Below, in pieces: positions 1 through 8,371 of a stretch of 29,500 nucleotides of DNA. The notes beneath the pieces were generated by a model. That model had not been told where the DNA came from, did no database searches, and saw only the letters and a list, made by a program, of their open reading frames with translations. Positions within the stretch are counted from its first letter, which is position 1. Each line of letters starts with the position of its first letter. Source of the stretch: SPGG2 sp964194625 (lineage in GTDB: Bacteria; Pseudomonadota; Gammaproteobacteria; Acidiferrobacterales; SPGG2); assembly GCA_964194625.1 (NCBI GenBank), contig CAXMNC010000226.1, positions 1 to 29,500 of the forward strand, in the 5' to 3' direction. The translations under genes and the position numbers were made by a program.

Positions 1-534
1 CAAAACGAGTTGGCCCTTGCCCTCGGGATTGGACCTGCTCGCTACAGCAAGTACGAGATCGGACGGTCAGAGGCTCCCTATGACGTGCTGATCAAATTCG
101 CAAATTTGACGGGTATGTCGCTAGATTCTTTGATTGCGGGAAAGACAGTTCGACCACAAGAATCAGTTGGCGCGCAACCACCATTGCTTGCCTGTCTCCA
201 GAGTATCCCACTTGCTGCTGTCGTGTTCGACCACGCCAATCGGCTTATTGGCCACAATCGTCCGTACCGAGAAACGTTCTTTTCACGATGCCCACATGTC
301 CTACGTCCGGGTACGCCATTCCCGCACCTGATCAGGACTTGGGCGTACTCGGAGGGGCACGATCTCGCTGAAACCGAGGATTTCGTACGACAGCGCGTGA
401 ATTACGACCCGGGACACAACAAGCCAGCGACATTCAATATTGGAGCAACCCAGCTACGCATTGCCGAGTCACGGCACGACAATTACAGACTGGTATTGAT
501 AACCGACGTGATGCGGTCGACGCCGGCCACTTAA
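1..534 (+). CDS. XRE-family transcriptional regulator with PAS-like domain, 5' truncated by window edge
   Basis: The reading frame is open from base 1, so the true start lies outside the window. The first ~40 residues are the second half of a Cro/C1-type helix-turn-helix: the alternation LALALGIGPARYSKYEIGRS and the following LIKFANLTGMSLDSLIAG are typical of XRE repressors. Residues from about 65 onward (IPLAAVVFDHANRLIGHNRPYRETF) look like a PAS-type sensory fold, so the protein probably binds DNA at one end and senses a small ligand at the other. The stop is only 5 bases from the convergent stop of the dehydrogenase gene at 540, so it is not co-transcribed with that gene. Target and ligand cannot be read from the sequence. 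Confidence 0.75.
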   Translation, partial: QNELALALGIGPARYSKYEIGRSEAPYDVLIKFANLTGMSLDSLIAGKTVRPQESVGAQPPLLACLQSIPLAAVVFDHANRLIGHNRPYRETFFSRCPHVLRPGTPFPHLIRTWAYSEGHDLAETEDFVRQRVNYDPGHNKPATFNIGATQLRIAESRHDNYRLVLITDVMRSTPAT

Positions 535-539
535 CGAAG

Positions 540-2960
540 TCACCCACGCAGGTGCCGGTTACCGGGATCATACGCGGGTTGCTTGAGAACATGGGCTGCC
601 ACGCGCTGGTCGAGAATAGATACTGACAACCCTGAATCGACAGCGGGCGCTTCCCGAAAATAGGCGAGCGCTAAGGGTTTTCCTACTCGGTGCCCGTAGC
701 CGCCAGAAGTGACAATGCCAATCGGGTGGTCGTCTACAAAGACCGTATGCGCATAAAACGGATCGCTTTCGTTCTCATCGAGTTGCAATAAGTGCATTTG
801 CCAATGCGCGGGTTCCGCGGCTCTACGCAGCATCGACTCACGACCGACGAAGTCACGGCCGTTGGTTTTGACGAAGAACTTCATACCGGCTTCCAGGGGC
901 GTGCGTTCTGTCGTGAGATCTGCGCCCCAGGCACGATAACCTTTCTCCAACCGCATCGCGTTCATAGCGAAGGCACCAAACGTGCCCATTTCGAATTTCT
1001 TGCCCGCTTCCATTAGGGCATTAAATAGCTGCAGTTGTTGATCCATGGGGTGATGTAATTCCCAGCCGAGCTCGCCAACATAGGAGACACGCAAGGCACG
1101 CACGGAAACACCGGCGACTATGATTTCTCTGGCGCTTAACCATGGAAACGAGTCATTGTCGAGTGTGTCATCTGTGAGTTGTGCCAATACATCACGCGAC
1201 CTGGGGCCCATGAGCCCTAAGACACCATAACGTGCAGTTAGGTTTTCTATTCGGATGTCGTTAAGACCCTGCGACCGGCATTTAAGCAGGTCCTGGTCGT
1301 GGCGCTCTGCCGCCGCGGCGCTAACAAGATAAAACCGATTTTCACCAAGGCGCGTAACGGTAAACTCTGATAACACGCCACCACCAGGGGTTAGGCAATG
1401 GGTCAAGGCGATGTCACCAGTTTTCCTCGGCATACGGTTGGCACCAAAACCTTCTATAAACCTGGCAGCGTCGTTGCCCGAGACCTCGAACTTCGAAAAG
1501 ACACTTAGGTCTGCCAGTGCGACGCTATCTCGCACAGTGGCGCACTCGCGTGCTACCGCGTCGAACCAATTGCTATGTTGAAAGCTCAACACCGTTTCTG
1601 CGACTTCACCGGCGCGAGCAAACCAGTTCGGTCGCTCCCAGCCATACACACTCCCAAATACGGCGCCGCGGTCGCGCATCGCTTCAAAAACAGGCGTCAC
1701 ACGCTTAGGCCGCCCGGCCGGACGCTCTTCGTATGGGTAGTGAATAGCGAATTGAGCGGCGAAACATTCGACCGCCTTGTCCACGCGATACTCACGATCG
1801 GCATAGCCGCCAAAACGACGCGGATCGATGGCAATCGGGTCCATCGGCGGTTCGCCGGCTACAATCCATTCAGCCAAGAATTTGCCCGCGCCCCCGCCTT
1901 CCATAACCCCCATGCTAGAACCGGTTAGCAGATAGGCATTGGGAACATCGAAGGCTGGACCAATCAACGGATTCGCATCCGGCGTAAACGTGATTGGTCC
2001 GTTCACGATGCGCTTTAAACCGCCATCGGCCGCTGCTGGCACACGTTTCATTGCCATCGCGACGATGTCTTGTACGCGGCCCAAGTCGGGCGGCAGCAGC
2101 TCCATGCCAAAATCGGACGGCACACCGTCGATAGACCAAGGTATACCATTATGCTCATACGGCCCGACAATCACGCCCGTACCTTCTTGGCGTAGATACC
2201 AACTCTCGTCGGGATCGCGAATCATGGGCAGTTCTCTATCGAGTTCAGCAAAGGCTTGGATGCGGTCAGTGACGACGTATTGATGCAATATCGGCACCAC
2301 CGGTAAATCCATCCCCATCATGTTGCCGATCTCGCGGCACCAGGTGCCGGCGGCATTGACGATGATCTCGGCACGGATATCACCGCTTTGCGTGCGCACT
2401 CGCCACTCACCGCTCGTAGTGCATTCGATCGCATTAACAGGGTTATGGCGATAGATCTCGGCGCCAGCCATGCGCGCCCCCTTGGCCATCGCCTGCGTCG
2501 CTTGGCTAGGATCTACATGACCATCCAATGGTTCGTAAATTGCGCCCAACAGTTCATCGGTTCGCACTAACGGATAGATGTCCTTGAGTTCTGTTGGCGA
2601 CAACATATGAAAATCGAAGCCGGCAAACCGGCCGATCCCTTGCACATGATGAAACTCATCTAGCCGATCTTTATGGCGGGTGACGCGAAGTGCGCCGCAA
2701 GCATGGAAACCAACGGGTTGTCCCGTGTCTTGTTCAAGTAGAGATTTGTAGAGGTGTGCGCTGTGCGCACGTAGATTCATGACCGTAATATTGTGCGCAT
2801 AATGCGTGCACAGGCCGGCCGCGTGCCAAGTAGAACCGGCCGTGAGCTCGTTCTTCTCGACCAACACCACGTCGGTCCATCCAAGCTTGGTCAGGTGATA
2901 GAGCAGCGAGCAACCCATGGCGCCGCCGCCGATTACGACTACTCGTGCTTGATCACGCAT
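540..2960 (-). CDS. FAD-dependent dimethylglycine/sarcosine dehydrogenase-like protein with aminomethyltransferase domain
   Basis: This 806-residue protein has the full two-part build of the dimethylglycine dehydrogenase family. An N-terminal DAO-type FAD domain carries the dinucleotide motif GGGAMG at residues 11-16 and STWHAAG at 43-49. His46 aligns with the histidine that carries covalent FAD in mitochondrial dimethylglycine dehydrogenase. From about residue 435 (SVYGWERPNWF) to the end it resembles the GcvT/aminomethyltransferase fold that passes the released one-carbon unit to tetrahydrofolate. The likely reaction is oxidative N-demethylation of a methylated glycine; the exact substrate is not determined. 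Upstream on the same strand are a relic of a second copy and an MttB-family gene, so a methyl-catabolic operon is likely. A purine-rich AGAAGAGAG lies just before the ATG. Length is normal for the family. Confidence 0.9.
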   Translation of the reverse strand: MRDQARVVVIGGGAMGCSLLYHLTKLGWTDVVLVEKNELTAGSTWHAAGLCTHYAHNITVMNLRAHSAHLYKSLLEQDTGQPVGFHACGALRVTRHKDRLDEFHHVQGIGRFAGFDFHMLSPTELKDIYPLVRTDELLGAIYEPLDGHVDPSQATQAMAKGARMAGAEIYRHNPVNAIECTTSGEWRVRTQSGDIRAEIIVNAAGTWCREIGNMMGMDLPVVPILHQYVVTDRIQAFAELDRELPMIRDPDESWYLRQEGTGVIVGPYEHNGIPWSIDGVPSDFGMELLPPDLGRVQDIVAMAMKRVPAAADGGLKRIVNGPITFTPDANPLIGPAFDVPNAYLLTGSSMGVMEGGGAGKFLAEWIVAGEPPMDPIAIDPRRFGGYADREYRVDKAVECFAAQFAIHYPYEERPAGRPKRVTPVFEAMRDRGAVFGSVYGWERPNWFARAGEVAETVLSFQHSNWFDAVARECATVRDSVALADLSVFSKFEVSGNDAARFIEGFGANRMPRKTGDIALTHCLTPGGGVLSEFTVTRLGENRFYLVSAAAAERHDQDLLKCRSQGLNDIRIENLTARYGVLGLMGPRSRDVLAQLTDDTLDNDSFPWLSAREIIVAGVSVRALRVSYVGELGWELHHPMDQQLQLFNALMEAGKKFEMGTFGAFAMNAMRLEKGYRAWGADLTTERTPLEAGMKFFVKTNGRDFVGRESMLRRAAEPAHWQMHLLQLDENESDPFYAHTVFVDDHPIGIVTSGGYGHRVGKPLALAYFREAPAVDSGLSVSILDQRVAAHVLKQPAYDPGNRHLRG

Positions 2961-2984
2961 CCAGCTCTCTTCTTGCGGACATCG

Positions 2985-3083
2985 TTAATTCCGCATACGC
3001 GCGCCGGTTGGATCGTAGGGCGGTCGGCCAATAGCGCCGCCACCGATGATCACGACACGGGCAGAATCGGGAGGGCTGGTCAT
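2985..3083 (-). pseudogene. Internally deleted relic of a second dimethylglycine dehydrogenase-like gene
   Basis: A 32-codon frame (ATG at 3083-3081, TAA at 2987-2985) begins with a Rossmann FAD-binding start, SARVVIIGGGAIG, and jumps directly to PPYDPTGARMRN and a stop. The first part matches the N-terminus of dimethylglycine dehydrogenase-family proteins; compare ARVVVIGGGAMG in the intact neighbour. The second part matches the extreme C-terminus of the same family; the neighbour ends PAYDPGNRHLRG. Roughly 780 codons between the two ends are missing. I infer that two tandem paralogues once followed the MttB gene and that one lost its whole interior in a single deletion that left both ends in frame. 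The peptide is too short to be an enzyme. Confidence 0.75.
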
Positions 3084-3116
3084 CAATCGCGCCACGTCGG
3101 GATTTATTTGGGGAGT

Positions 3117-4667
3117 TTAATAGTTACGGTCGGGCATGCTTGCCTTGCGACGCGCAACATAGTCTTCCAAGGCTTCACGTTTGCCGGGATCGATCGGTGG
3201 TGCCTCATAATCTGCGAGCAGCTTCTTCCATATCTTATTCGCGCGTTGAGCCACGTCGAGCTCTCCTTCCGACTGCCATTGCTCAAAAGAATTGGCGTCG
3301 CCGGTGGTCGATCGATAAAACGCCGATTCAAAATTTCTCAAAGTGTGCGCGCTGGACAGGAAATGCTCACCGGGACCGACCTCGAAGATCGCATCGATCG
3401 CCTGCGCGTTCTCTGAAGTGTCTATACCCTGCGCAAAGACTTGCAGCTTGCCACATAGATCGGCATCGATAATAGACTTCTCAAAGCCGGTACAAAGACC
3501 GCCTTCGAGCCAGCCAGCCGCGTGGTTGATAAAATGTGCACCTGCCAGCAGCGCCATCAATAGGCTATAGCTGCCTTCTTGTTGAGCCTGGCCATCCGGT
3601 AGTTTTGACGACGTCAATGCCCCTACCGTATGAAAGGGCACGCCCAAGCGCCGGGCAAGCTGTCCCGCCGCCAATACCATTTTGCCACTCTCGGGATTGC
3701 CGAATGTCGGCGCTCCGGATTGCATAGAGATGGCGGTGGCGAAACTGCCCATTAAGCAAGGCGCACCCGATCGGAATAGTTGTGTCAACGCACATACCGC
3801 CAACGCCTCGGCCAAAAGCTGCGCAAGAGTGCCGGCTTCCGTGCACGGACTCATGGCACCGGCCAGGGTCCACGGGGTACAGGCAACCGCTTGGTTGTTG
3901 CGAGCGTAGACCTTCAGCGATCCCGACATAGCAGAATCAAGCACCAACGGCGCATTGGTATTACTCACCGCATATAGGCAACAGTTTTGATCGACAAAGT
4001 CTTCGCCAAATAGAATCTTTGTCATGGCCACCGAATCCTCGGCGCGCTCAGTCCCGATTAAGCCACCGATAAACGCACGATCGCTGTAGAGCATGTGGCC
4101 GAGCAGCATATCGAGGTGACGTTTGTTTACGGGTAAATCGATAGGTTCGCAGACGATACCACCCGAATGGTGCAGGCTTGGCAACATCTGATGGATCTTG
4201 ACCAGATTGTGGAAGTCGACAAGGGTGGCGTAACGACGTCCCTGGTCGAGGTCGTGGACAAAAGGTGGACCATAAACCGGGCACAGTACCGTGTTGTTGC
4301 CGCCGATCTGCACGTTATTCTCGGGATTACGGGCGTGCTGGGTATACTCGCGCGGGGCGCTCGCCTGGATGATTTGCCGGCACATGCCGGGCTCGAACCG
4401 AACCCGCTCACCATTAACGTCGGCACCGGCATCTCTAAATAGATCCAAGATCTCTGGGTCGTCACGAAACTCCATGCCGAGGTCACGCAGGATCTTATCG
4501 GCGTTGTTTTCGATCAAACTCAGACCTTCCTCGTCGAGGATGTCGAAGGTATTGATCTTGCGCTGTACATACGGCGCGCGCCTCGTCGTTGATTGCGTCC
4601 GCGCGGCTTGTCGCCGGCGACGGCCACCGCCGGCCCTACCCCTGGTTGATACGCCGCTAACCATCAT
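3117..4667 (-). CDS. Trimethylamine methyltransferase (MttB) superfamily protein, no in-frame amber codon
   Basis: This 516-residue protein has the sequence features of the MttB superfamily, whose members move a methyl group from quaternary or tertiary amines to a corrinoid protein. It opens with an arginine-rich, low-complexity segment (about residues 8-30). The conserved body follows, for example YGPPFVHDLDQGRRYATL near 135 and a Gly/Ala-rich barrel region in the 300s. The frame is uninterrupted, so this is a homologue without pyrrolysine, like the glycine betaine methyltransferase MtgB rather than archaeal MttB. No corrinoid protein or reactivase gene is in the window, so the methyl acceptor is unknown. 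The start has two adjacent ATGs preceded by a G-rich Shine-Dalgarno-like run. It heads the minus-strand unit with the dehydrogenase relic and the intact dehydrogenase. Confidence 0.85.
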   Translation of the reverse strand: MMVSGVSTRGRAGGGRRRRQAARTQSTTRRAPYVQRKINTFDILDEEGLSLIENNADKILRDLGMEFRDDPEILDLFRDAGADVNGERVRFEPGMCRQIIQASAPREYTQHARNPENNVQIGGNNTVLCPVYGPPFVHDLDQGRRYATLVDFHNLVKIHQMLPSLHHSGGIVCEPIDLPVNKRHLDMLLGHMLYSDRAFIGGLIGTERAEDSVAMTKILFGEDFVDQNCCLYAVSNTNAPLVLDSAMSGSLKVYARNNQAVACTPWTLAGAMSPCTEAGTLAQLLAEALAVCALTQLFRSGAPCLMGSFATAISMQSGAPTFGNPESGKMVLAAGQLARRLGVPFHTVGALTSSKLPDGQAQQEGSYSLLMALLAGAHFINHAAGWLEGGLCTGFEKSIIDADLCGKLQVFAQGIDTSENAQAIDAIFEVGPGEHFLSSAHTLRNFESAFYRSTTGDANSFEQWQSEGELDVAQRANKIWKKLLADYEAPPIDPGKREALEDYVARRKASMPDRNY

Positions 4668-4762
4668 CGAGCCCCCCTATGCCTAGATTCTCGGAAACTA
4701 TCGTTGTCTATGGTGACTTTTGCGGTTAATGTCTGTCCGAGTCATCATCTCAGGAAAGCACC

Positions 4763-5142
4763 ATGACTGCCAATCCGAATCCAGCCGATGTCGATCTGGA
4801 ATCGTTGCAGTTCGAAGTCGACTGGAGTACCGATGCCATTGTTGCTCGACGGAATAAATACTTCTCCGCGTCTCAACGCGTCTTTGTGCCTTACAAGCAC
4901 CCACTAATTTTCAAGCGCGGACAAGATCAGTACTTATGGGATGAACAAGGCAACAAATACCTCGACTGCCTGAGTCAGAATCTAACCATTAGCGTCGGTT
5001 AGTATAATCTGGTGGTGACCAAGGCGGTGCAGGAACAAGTGCCTATAGAAACGTATTACATATTTGCCCGCCGCTTTGCATCACGGAGACCGACGTCGAG
5101 TTTTTCGAACACGCCATTGAGGAAAGCTTTCGCCGTCTATGA
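4763..5142 (+). pseudogene. Class III aminotransferase (AGXT2-like) relic: stop codon, frameshift and large internal deletion
   Basis: The first 79 codons (ATG 4763) read as the N-terminus of a class III aminotransferase, including RNKYFSASQRVFVP and YLWDEQGNKYLDC. A TAG at 5000-5002 interrupts what should be a VGYNHPVV-type stretch. The same frame then continues recognisably (VVTKAVQEQ, ETYYIF) to about 5068. From 5071 a different frame gives PLCITETDVEFFEHAIEESF and stops at 5140-5142, which is the usual C-terminal tail of this family. About 300 residues, including the PLP lysine region, are gone. The gene is dead by three independent lesions. It sits just before the sarcosine oxidase-like gene and was probably part of its operon. 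Confidence 0.8.
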
Positions 5143-5179
5143 CGGTATGTTTACATAACCTGCAATATCGACAACGATA

Positions 5180-5215
5180 ACGAGAGGATCGCCTCGTGGA
5201 GCAGGGGGAGTAAAA
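5180..5215 (+). promoter_or_regulatory. Leader hairpin and strong Shine-Dalgarno before the FAD oxidoreductase
   Basis: A 5-bp stem (ACGAG 5180-5184 with CTCGT 5193-5197) displays AGGATCGC in its loop. It is followed by GGAGCAGGGGGAG ending about 5 bases before the ATG at 5216. The purine run is an obvious ribosome-binding site and fixes this start. The nearby GGA triplets, one in a loop and others in the ribosome-binding site, resemble CsrA-controlled leaders, but that is only a pattern match. Confidence 0.4.
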
Positions 5216-6520
5216 ATGGTCGACAAGTATGACGCGGTAATAATCGGTGCCGGTATTATCGGCGCCTGTACAGCTTACGAGCTTTCCCGTAAGGGTTGGC
5301 GTACGCTCAACATCGATAAGTTGCCGGCGGCGGGTTATGGATCTACTGGCGCATCGTGCGCCATCATCCGCACGCACTACTCGACGCTGGACGGTGCTGC
5401 CATGGCCTACGAGGGCTTCTTCTATTGGGAAGATTGGGCCAACTACATAGGCGTTGAAGATGAGCGCGGTCTAGCCGAGTTCCACAAGACCGGCGCAATG
5501 GTTATGAAGACCGAACTCAATAATTACTTAAAGCCCATTTGCGGACACATGGACGCGCTTGGCATACCGTGGCACGACATGACACCGGAACAGGTCAAGC
5601 AGCGCCTGCCGATTTATGACATGCATCGCTTCGGCCCTGCCAAGCGTCTGGATGATCCCGACTTCGGCAAACCAAGTGACGAGGAACTGACGGGTGCCGT
5701 ACTCTTCCCGTGCGCGGGTTATATCAGTGACCCGCAGCTCGCGACACACAATGTCCAGCGCGCCGCTGAAGCCCAAGGCGCAACCTTCTTATTCAATCGT
5801 GAGGTCACAGAGATTCGGCGGAGCAACGGCCGTACCTGCGGTGTGACCCTTAAATCGGGTGGCGCCATTGACTCACCGGTAGTGGTCAACATCGCTGGTC
5901 CGCATTCGTTTAAGATCAATCGCATGGCGGGCGTGGAAGAGCGTATGAATATAAAGACTCGCGCGCTGCGCCAAGAGGTGGTGCACGTGCCTTCCCCGCC
6001 TGGATTCGATTTCGAACGCGATGGATTAGTGACTTCGGATGGAGATATTGCTTGCTACTGCCGGCCAGAGCTAGGGAACCACATATTGATCGGCAGCGAG
6101 GACCCCGAGTGTGATGAGCGTGAGTGGGTAGACCCTGACGATTACAACAAGGACTTTACTGAGCAGTGGCGAACACAGGCCTACCGTGTCGCTCAACGCA
6201 TTCCGACTCTGGGCATCTCAAGCAAAATGAAAGGGGTGGTCGATCTCTATGATGTTACCGACGACTGGATACCGATCTATGATAAGTCCGATTTGGATGG
6301 CTTTTATATGGCGGTGGGCACCAGCGGCAATCAGTTCAAGAATGCCCCGGTGGCGGGGGCAATGATGCGCGAGCTTATCGAATCTTGTGAGGTAGGACGC
6401 GATCACGATGCCGATCCGGTCCAGTTTCACATGAAGCATGTCGATCGAAATGTAGATGTCGGTTTCTATTCTCGGCGTCGAGAGATCAACGAAGAGAGTA
6501 GTTTTTCGGTACTCGGTTAA
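5216..6520 (+). CDS. FAD-dependent oxidoreductase of the DAO family, sarcosine oxidase beta-like
   Basis: The 434-residue protein starts with a beta-strand and the FAD motif GAGIIG at residues 11-16. GSTGASCAIIRTHYST at about 40-55 follows, a segment typical of sarcosine oxidase/SoxB-like members of the DAO family. The C-terminal part contains DGFYMAVGTSGNQFKNAPVAG, the second FAD-contacting glycine-rich segment. The family oxidises secondary or tertiary amino acids such as sarcosine, releasing an imine or formaldehyde and transferring electrons to oxygen or a carrier. No SoxA, SoxD or SoxG subunit lies nearby, so it probably acts alone or with an unknown partner. It lies between a dead aminotransferase and an OsmC-like gene, with only 18 bases to the latter. 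The substrate is inferred from family and context only. Confidence 0.85.
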   Translation: MVDKYDAVIIGAGIIGACTAYELSRKGWRTLNIDKLPAAGYGSTGASCAIIRTHYSTLDGAAMAYEGFFYWEDWANYIGVEDERGLAEFHKTGAMVMKTELNNYLKPICGHMDALGIPWHDMTPEQVKQRLPIYDMHRFGPAKRLDDPDFGKPSDEELTGAVLFPCAGYISDPQLATHNVQRAAEAQGATFLFNREVTEIRRSNGRTCGVTLKSGGAIDSPVVVNIAGPHSFKINRMAGVEERMNIKTRALRQEVVHVPSPPGFDFERDGLVTSDGDIACYCRPELGNHILIGSEDPECDEREWVDPDDYNKDFTEQWRTQAYRVAQRIPTLGISSKMKGVVDLYDVTDDWIPIYDKSDLDGFYMAVGTSGNQFKNAPVAGAMMRELIESCEVGRDHDADPVQFHMKHVDRNVDVGFYSRRREINEESSFSVLG

Positions 6521-6538
6521 TTTCCTAGAGATACGGCC

Positions 6539-7009
6539 ATGTCGGAATACACGGCTACGATTAAGTGGCAACGTGATGGTCAAGACTTCCTCAGTAACAA
6601 ATACAGTCGCGGCCATACCTGGGTGTTCGATGGTGGTGTGGAGGTTCCCGCCTCATCGTCGCCTCACGTCGTGCCTGTACCGATGTCGGTGGCGGTAAAT
6701 GTCGACCCCGAAGAGGCGTTTGTTGCGTCACTATCCAGTTGCCACATGCTTTGGTTTCTAGCAATCGCTGCCAAGCGAAAGTTCGTAGTCGACAGTTATA
6801 TCGACAACGCGGTTGGTATTTTGGGAAAAGGTGCCGATTCGAAACTGGCGATAACCAGGGTTACCCTGCAACCGCAAATCAAGTTCTCTGCAGACTCTGA
6901 ACCTACGCGCGGCGAATTAGAGAACATGCATCATGAGGCCCACGAAAAGTGCTTTATCGCTAACTCGGTCAAGACACAGGTAGAAACCGTAATTTCCCAG
7001 ACCTCGTAG
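6539..7009 (+). CDS. OsmC-like peroxide-reducing protein
   Basis: This 156-residue protein has the OsmC/Ohr layout: a first redox cysteine in SLSSCHMLWFLA (Cys68) and a second in HEKCFIANSV (Cys138). These are the spacing and contexts of the peroxidatic and resolving cysteines of the family. Such proteins reduce organic or hydrogen peroxides in the cytoplasm. It begins 18 bases after the FAD oxidase and is probably co-transcribed with it. A peroxide-removing partner for an oxidase that makes hydrogen peroxide would make sense, but that pairing is inferred. The 230 bases after its stop hold no recognisable gene or signal. Confidence 0.88.
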   Translation: MSEYTATIKWQRDGQDFLSNKYSRGHTWVFDGGVEVPASSSPHVVPVPMSVAVNVDPEEAFVASLSSCHMLWFLAIAAKRKFVVDSYIDNAVGILGKGADSKLAITRVTLQPQIKFSADSEPTRGELENMHHEAHEKCFIANSVKTQVETVISQTS

Positions 7010-7239
7010 CCTGGTGTTCGCACAGGGCTAACGCCGGAGTACGAGTAGTTTTCCTCTTCGGATCCGATACTTATCGACACTGAACCGTCGTTTCCAGGGT
7101 GGGCGGGCTACGCGGAGCACGCTGGTTCCGTCGACTACACTTAGACACAGTATTGGTCTACCAAATGCACGGAAGGCTTGGCCTGCTGGTCTACGATAGA
7201 AGTTTCGGGGTGTCCACGTTCATCCCGTTGGGTCAACTA

Positions 7240-7962
7240 ATGCGAATACTGATAGCAAGTCGCAAATCTCAAGCAGGATTTGGCACGCCGCTGTCCGTTG
7301 TGTGTGCTTTCTTTATCTGCCTTTGTCTGATTGCGATCGGTTTATACCTGGGTCGAGGCGCCCTGCTCTACATCCTGGCTGGTATGCTGATCGGCGGGAT
7401 AGTCGGTATGTTTCTCAGTTATCTCTGGCACCACGTGCTTAAAAGCCATCCGCAGTTAGCCAAGAAACTCCGGTATCGTCGCATACGTGCAGACGAGCCA
7501 AAGGAGTGCGAAAGCGATGCAGGCCAAGAACAAAAGCGTCCACTTACCCCGGCAGGGCTTGAGGCGCGGGCTGCGAAACAGAGAGAATTCGATGAAATGA
7601 TTGCTCACATTCATGAGCTTAAGAAAGATCCACAGGCGTATGACAACTATGAAAGGGAAATCAAAAACACGACGAAGCTTAGAACCGAATATGGCGATAC
7701 CACACAAGTGCGAAAGGATCGCATCAAGACACAAGTCAGCCTAATCGAGGATGTCTGGCAGAATTGTTTCAAGCTTAATCCCTATTTCAGCTTCATTCAC
7801 GATCGGTCCAGAATCGCCGCTTGGGAGTCATTTGCCGGCGGCAAGGCCGCACTCATCGCAGCCATCAAGAAACGATACGGCGCAAACATCGCCGACGTGT
7901 ATGACGAAGCCCTACCAGTCGTGTTGAATGAGATCGCCAGTACCCGAAAAACGCTTGGCTAA
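7240..7962 (+). CDS. Hypothetical two-span membrane protein with long cytoplasmic tail
   Basis: I do not recognise the family. With the ATG at 7240 the product has 240 residues: two hydrophobic segments at about 17-37 and 41-62, then a hydrophilic, Lys/Arg/Glu-rich tail of ~175 residues. The tail includes a likely helical stretch (EFDEMIAHIHELKKDPQAYDNY) and the more ordered VWQNCFKLNPYFSFIHDRSRIAAWESF. The frame stays open upstream to a GTG at 7099, with another ATG at 7165. I prefer 7240 because the hydrophobic region begins soon after it and the upstream codons look non-coding, but there is no strong ribosome-binding site. The next small membrane gene follows closely. Confidence 0.55.
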   Translation: MRILIASRKSQAGFGTPLSVVCAFFICLCLIAIGLYLGRGALLYILAGMLIGGIVGMFLSYLWHHVLKSHPQLAKKLRYRRIRADEPKECESDAGQEQKRPLTPAGLEARAAKQREFDEMIAHIHELKKDPQAYDNYEREIKNTTKLRTEYGDTTQVRKDRIKTQVSLIEDVWQNCFKLNPYFSFIHDRSRIAAWESFAGGKAALIAAIKKRYGANIADVYDEALPVVLNEIASTRKTLG

Positions 7963-8000
7963 CGGTGGTGATTTCTGTCGCTGGGAACGGGCGGCCTTTA

Positions 8001-8267
8001 ATGTTGGCTAGTTGGCGTCGTCAGAACGGTATGAACGTATTGCTGTATTCGATAATAGCTGGCGTGTGTTTCGCGTTCAGCCTTTATGCACTGTTGGGCG
8101 TGTGGCAAGCGGCAGCAGGTTTTAGTGGCGAGCGCACGATGACAAATTACCTATTTTGGGGGCCGCTAGTACTTATCTTCTTCGCCGCCGCTATTTTCTG
8201 TGGCTACCGCGCACTGAGATTGTCACTCCTCAGCATCAAGACAAGCGTTCACGATGATGTTGACTGA
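8001..8267 (+). CDS. Small hypothetical membrane protein, two predicted spans
   Basis: From the ATG at 8001 this encodes 88 residues with two hydrophobic segments: LLYSIIAGVCFAFSLYALLG and LFWGPLVLIFFAAAIFCGY. A short basic stretch and an acidic tail (VHDDVD) follow. A GTG at 7965 and an ATG at 8031 are alternative in-frame starts. It follows the preceding membrane-protein gene by fewer than 40 bases and is probably co-transcribed. No family was recognised. Confidence 0.5.
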   Translation: MLASWRRQNGMNVLLYSIIAGVCFAFSLYALLGVWQAAAGFSGERTMTNYLFWGPLVLIFFAAAIFCGYRALRLSLLSIKTSVHDDVD

Positions 8268-8288
8268 ATTGTTATAGATTCACGAACC

Positions 8289-8316
8289 TTGGCTAAAGGC
8301 GGTGGCGGTGTATACT
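8289..8316 (+). promoter_or_regulatory. Sigma70-type promoter candidate
   Basis: TTGGCT (8289-8294) and TATACT (8311-8316) are separated by 16 bases, a good match to the -35 and -10 consensus. Transcription would start near 8323, about 50 bases before the ATG at 8372 of the next membrane protein. The call rests on consensus match and position only. Confidence 0.5.
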
Positions 8317-8371
8317 GCATTGCTCAGCAAGTACCTAAAATTATTTCGATCAGCTAAGAAATAACTAATCC

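Noticed and set aside
2793..3416. 207-codon plus-strand frame opposite the dehydrogenase start, relic and MttB gene end
   Set aside because: It is antisense to two well-supported genes and a relic, with basic, low-quality composition and no motif.
3117..4667. Possible in-frame amber codon (pyrrolysine) in the MttB-like gene
   Set aside because: The frame contains no internal stop, and no pyrrolysine biosynthesis or tRNA gene was seen.
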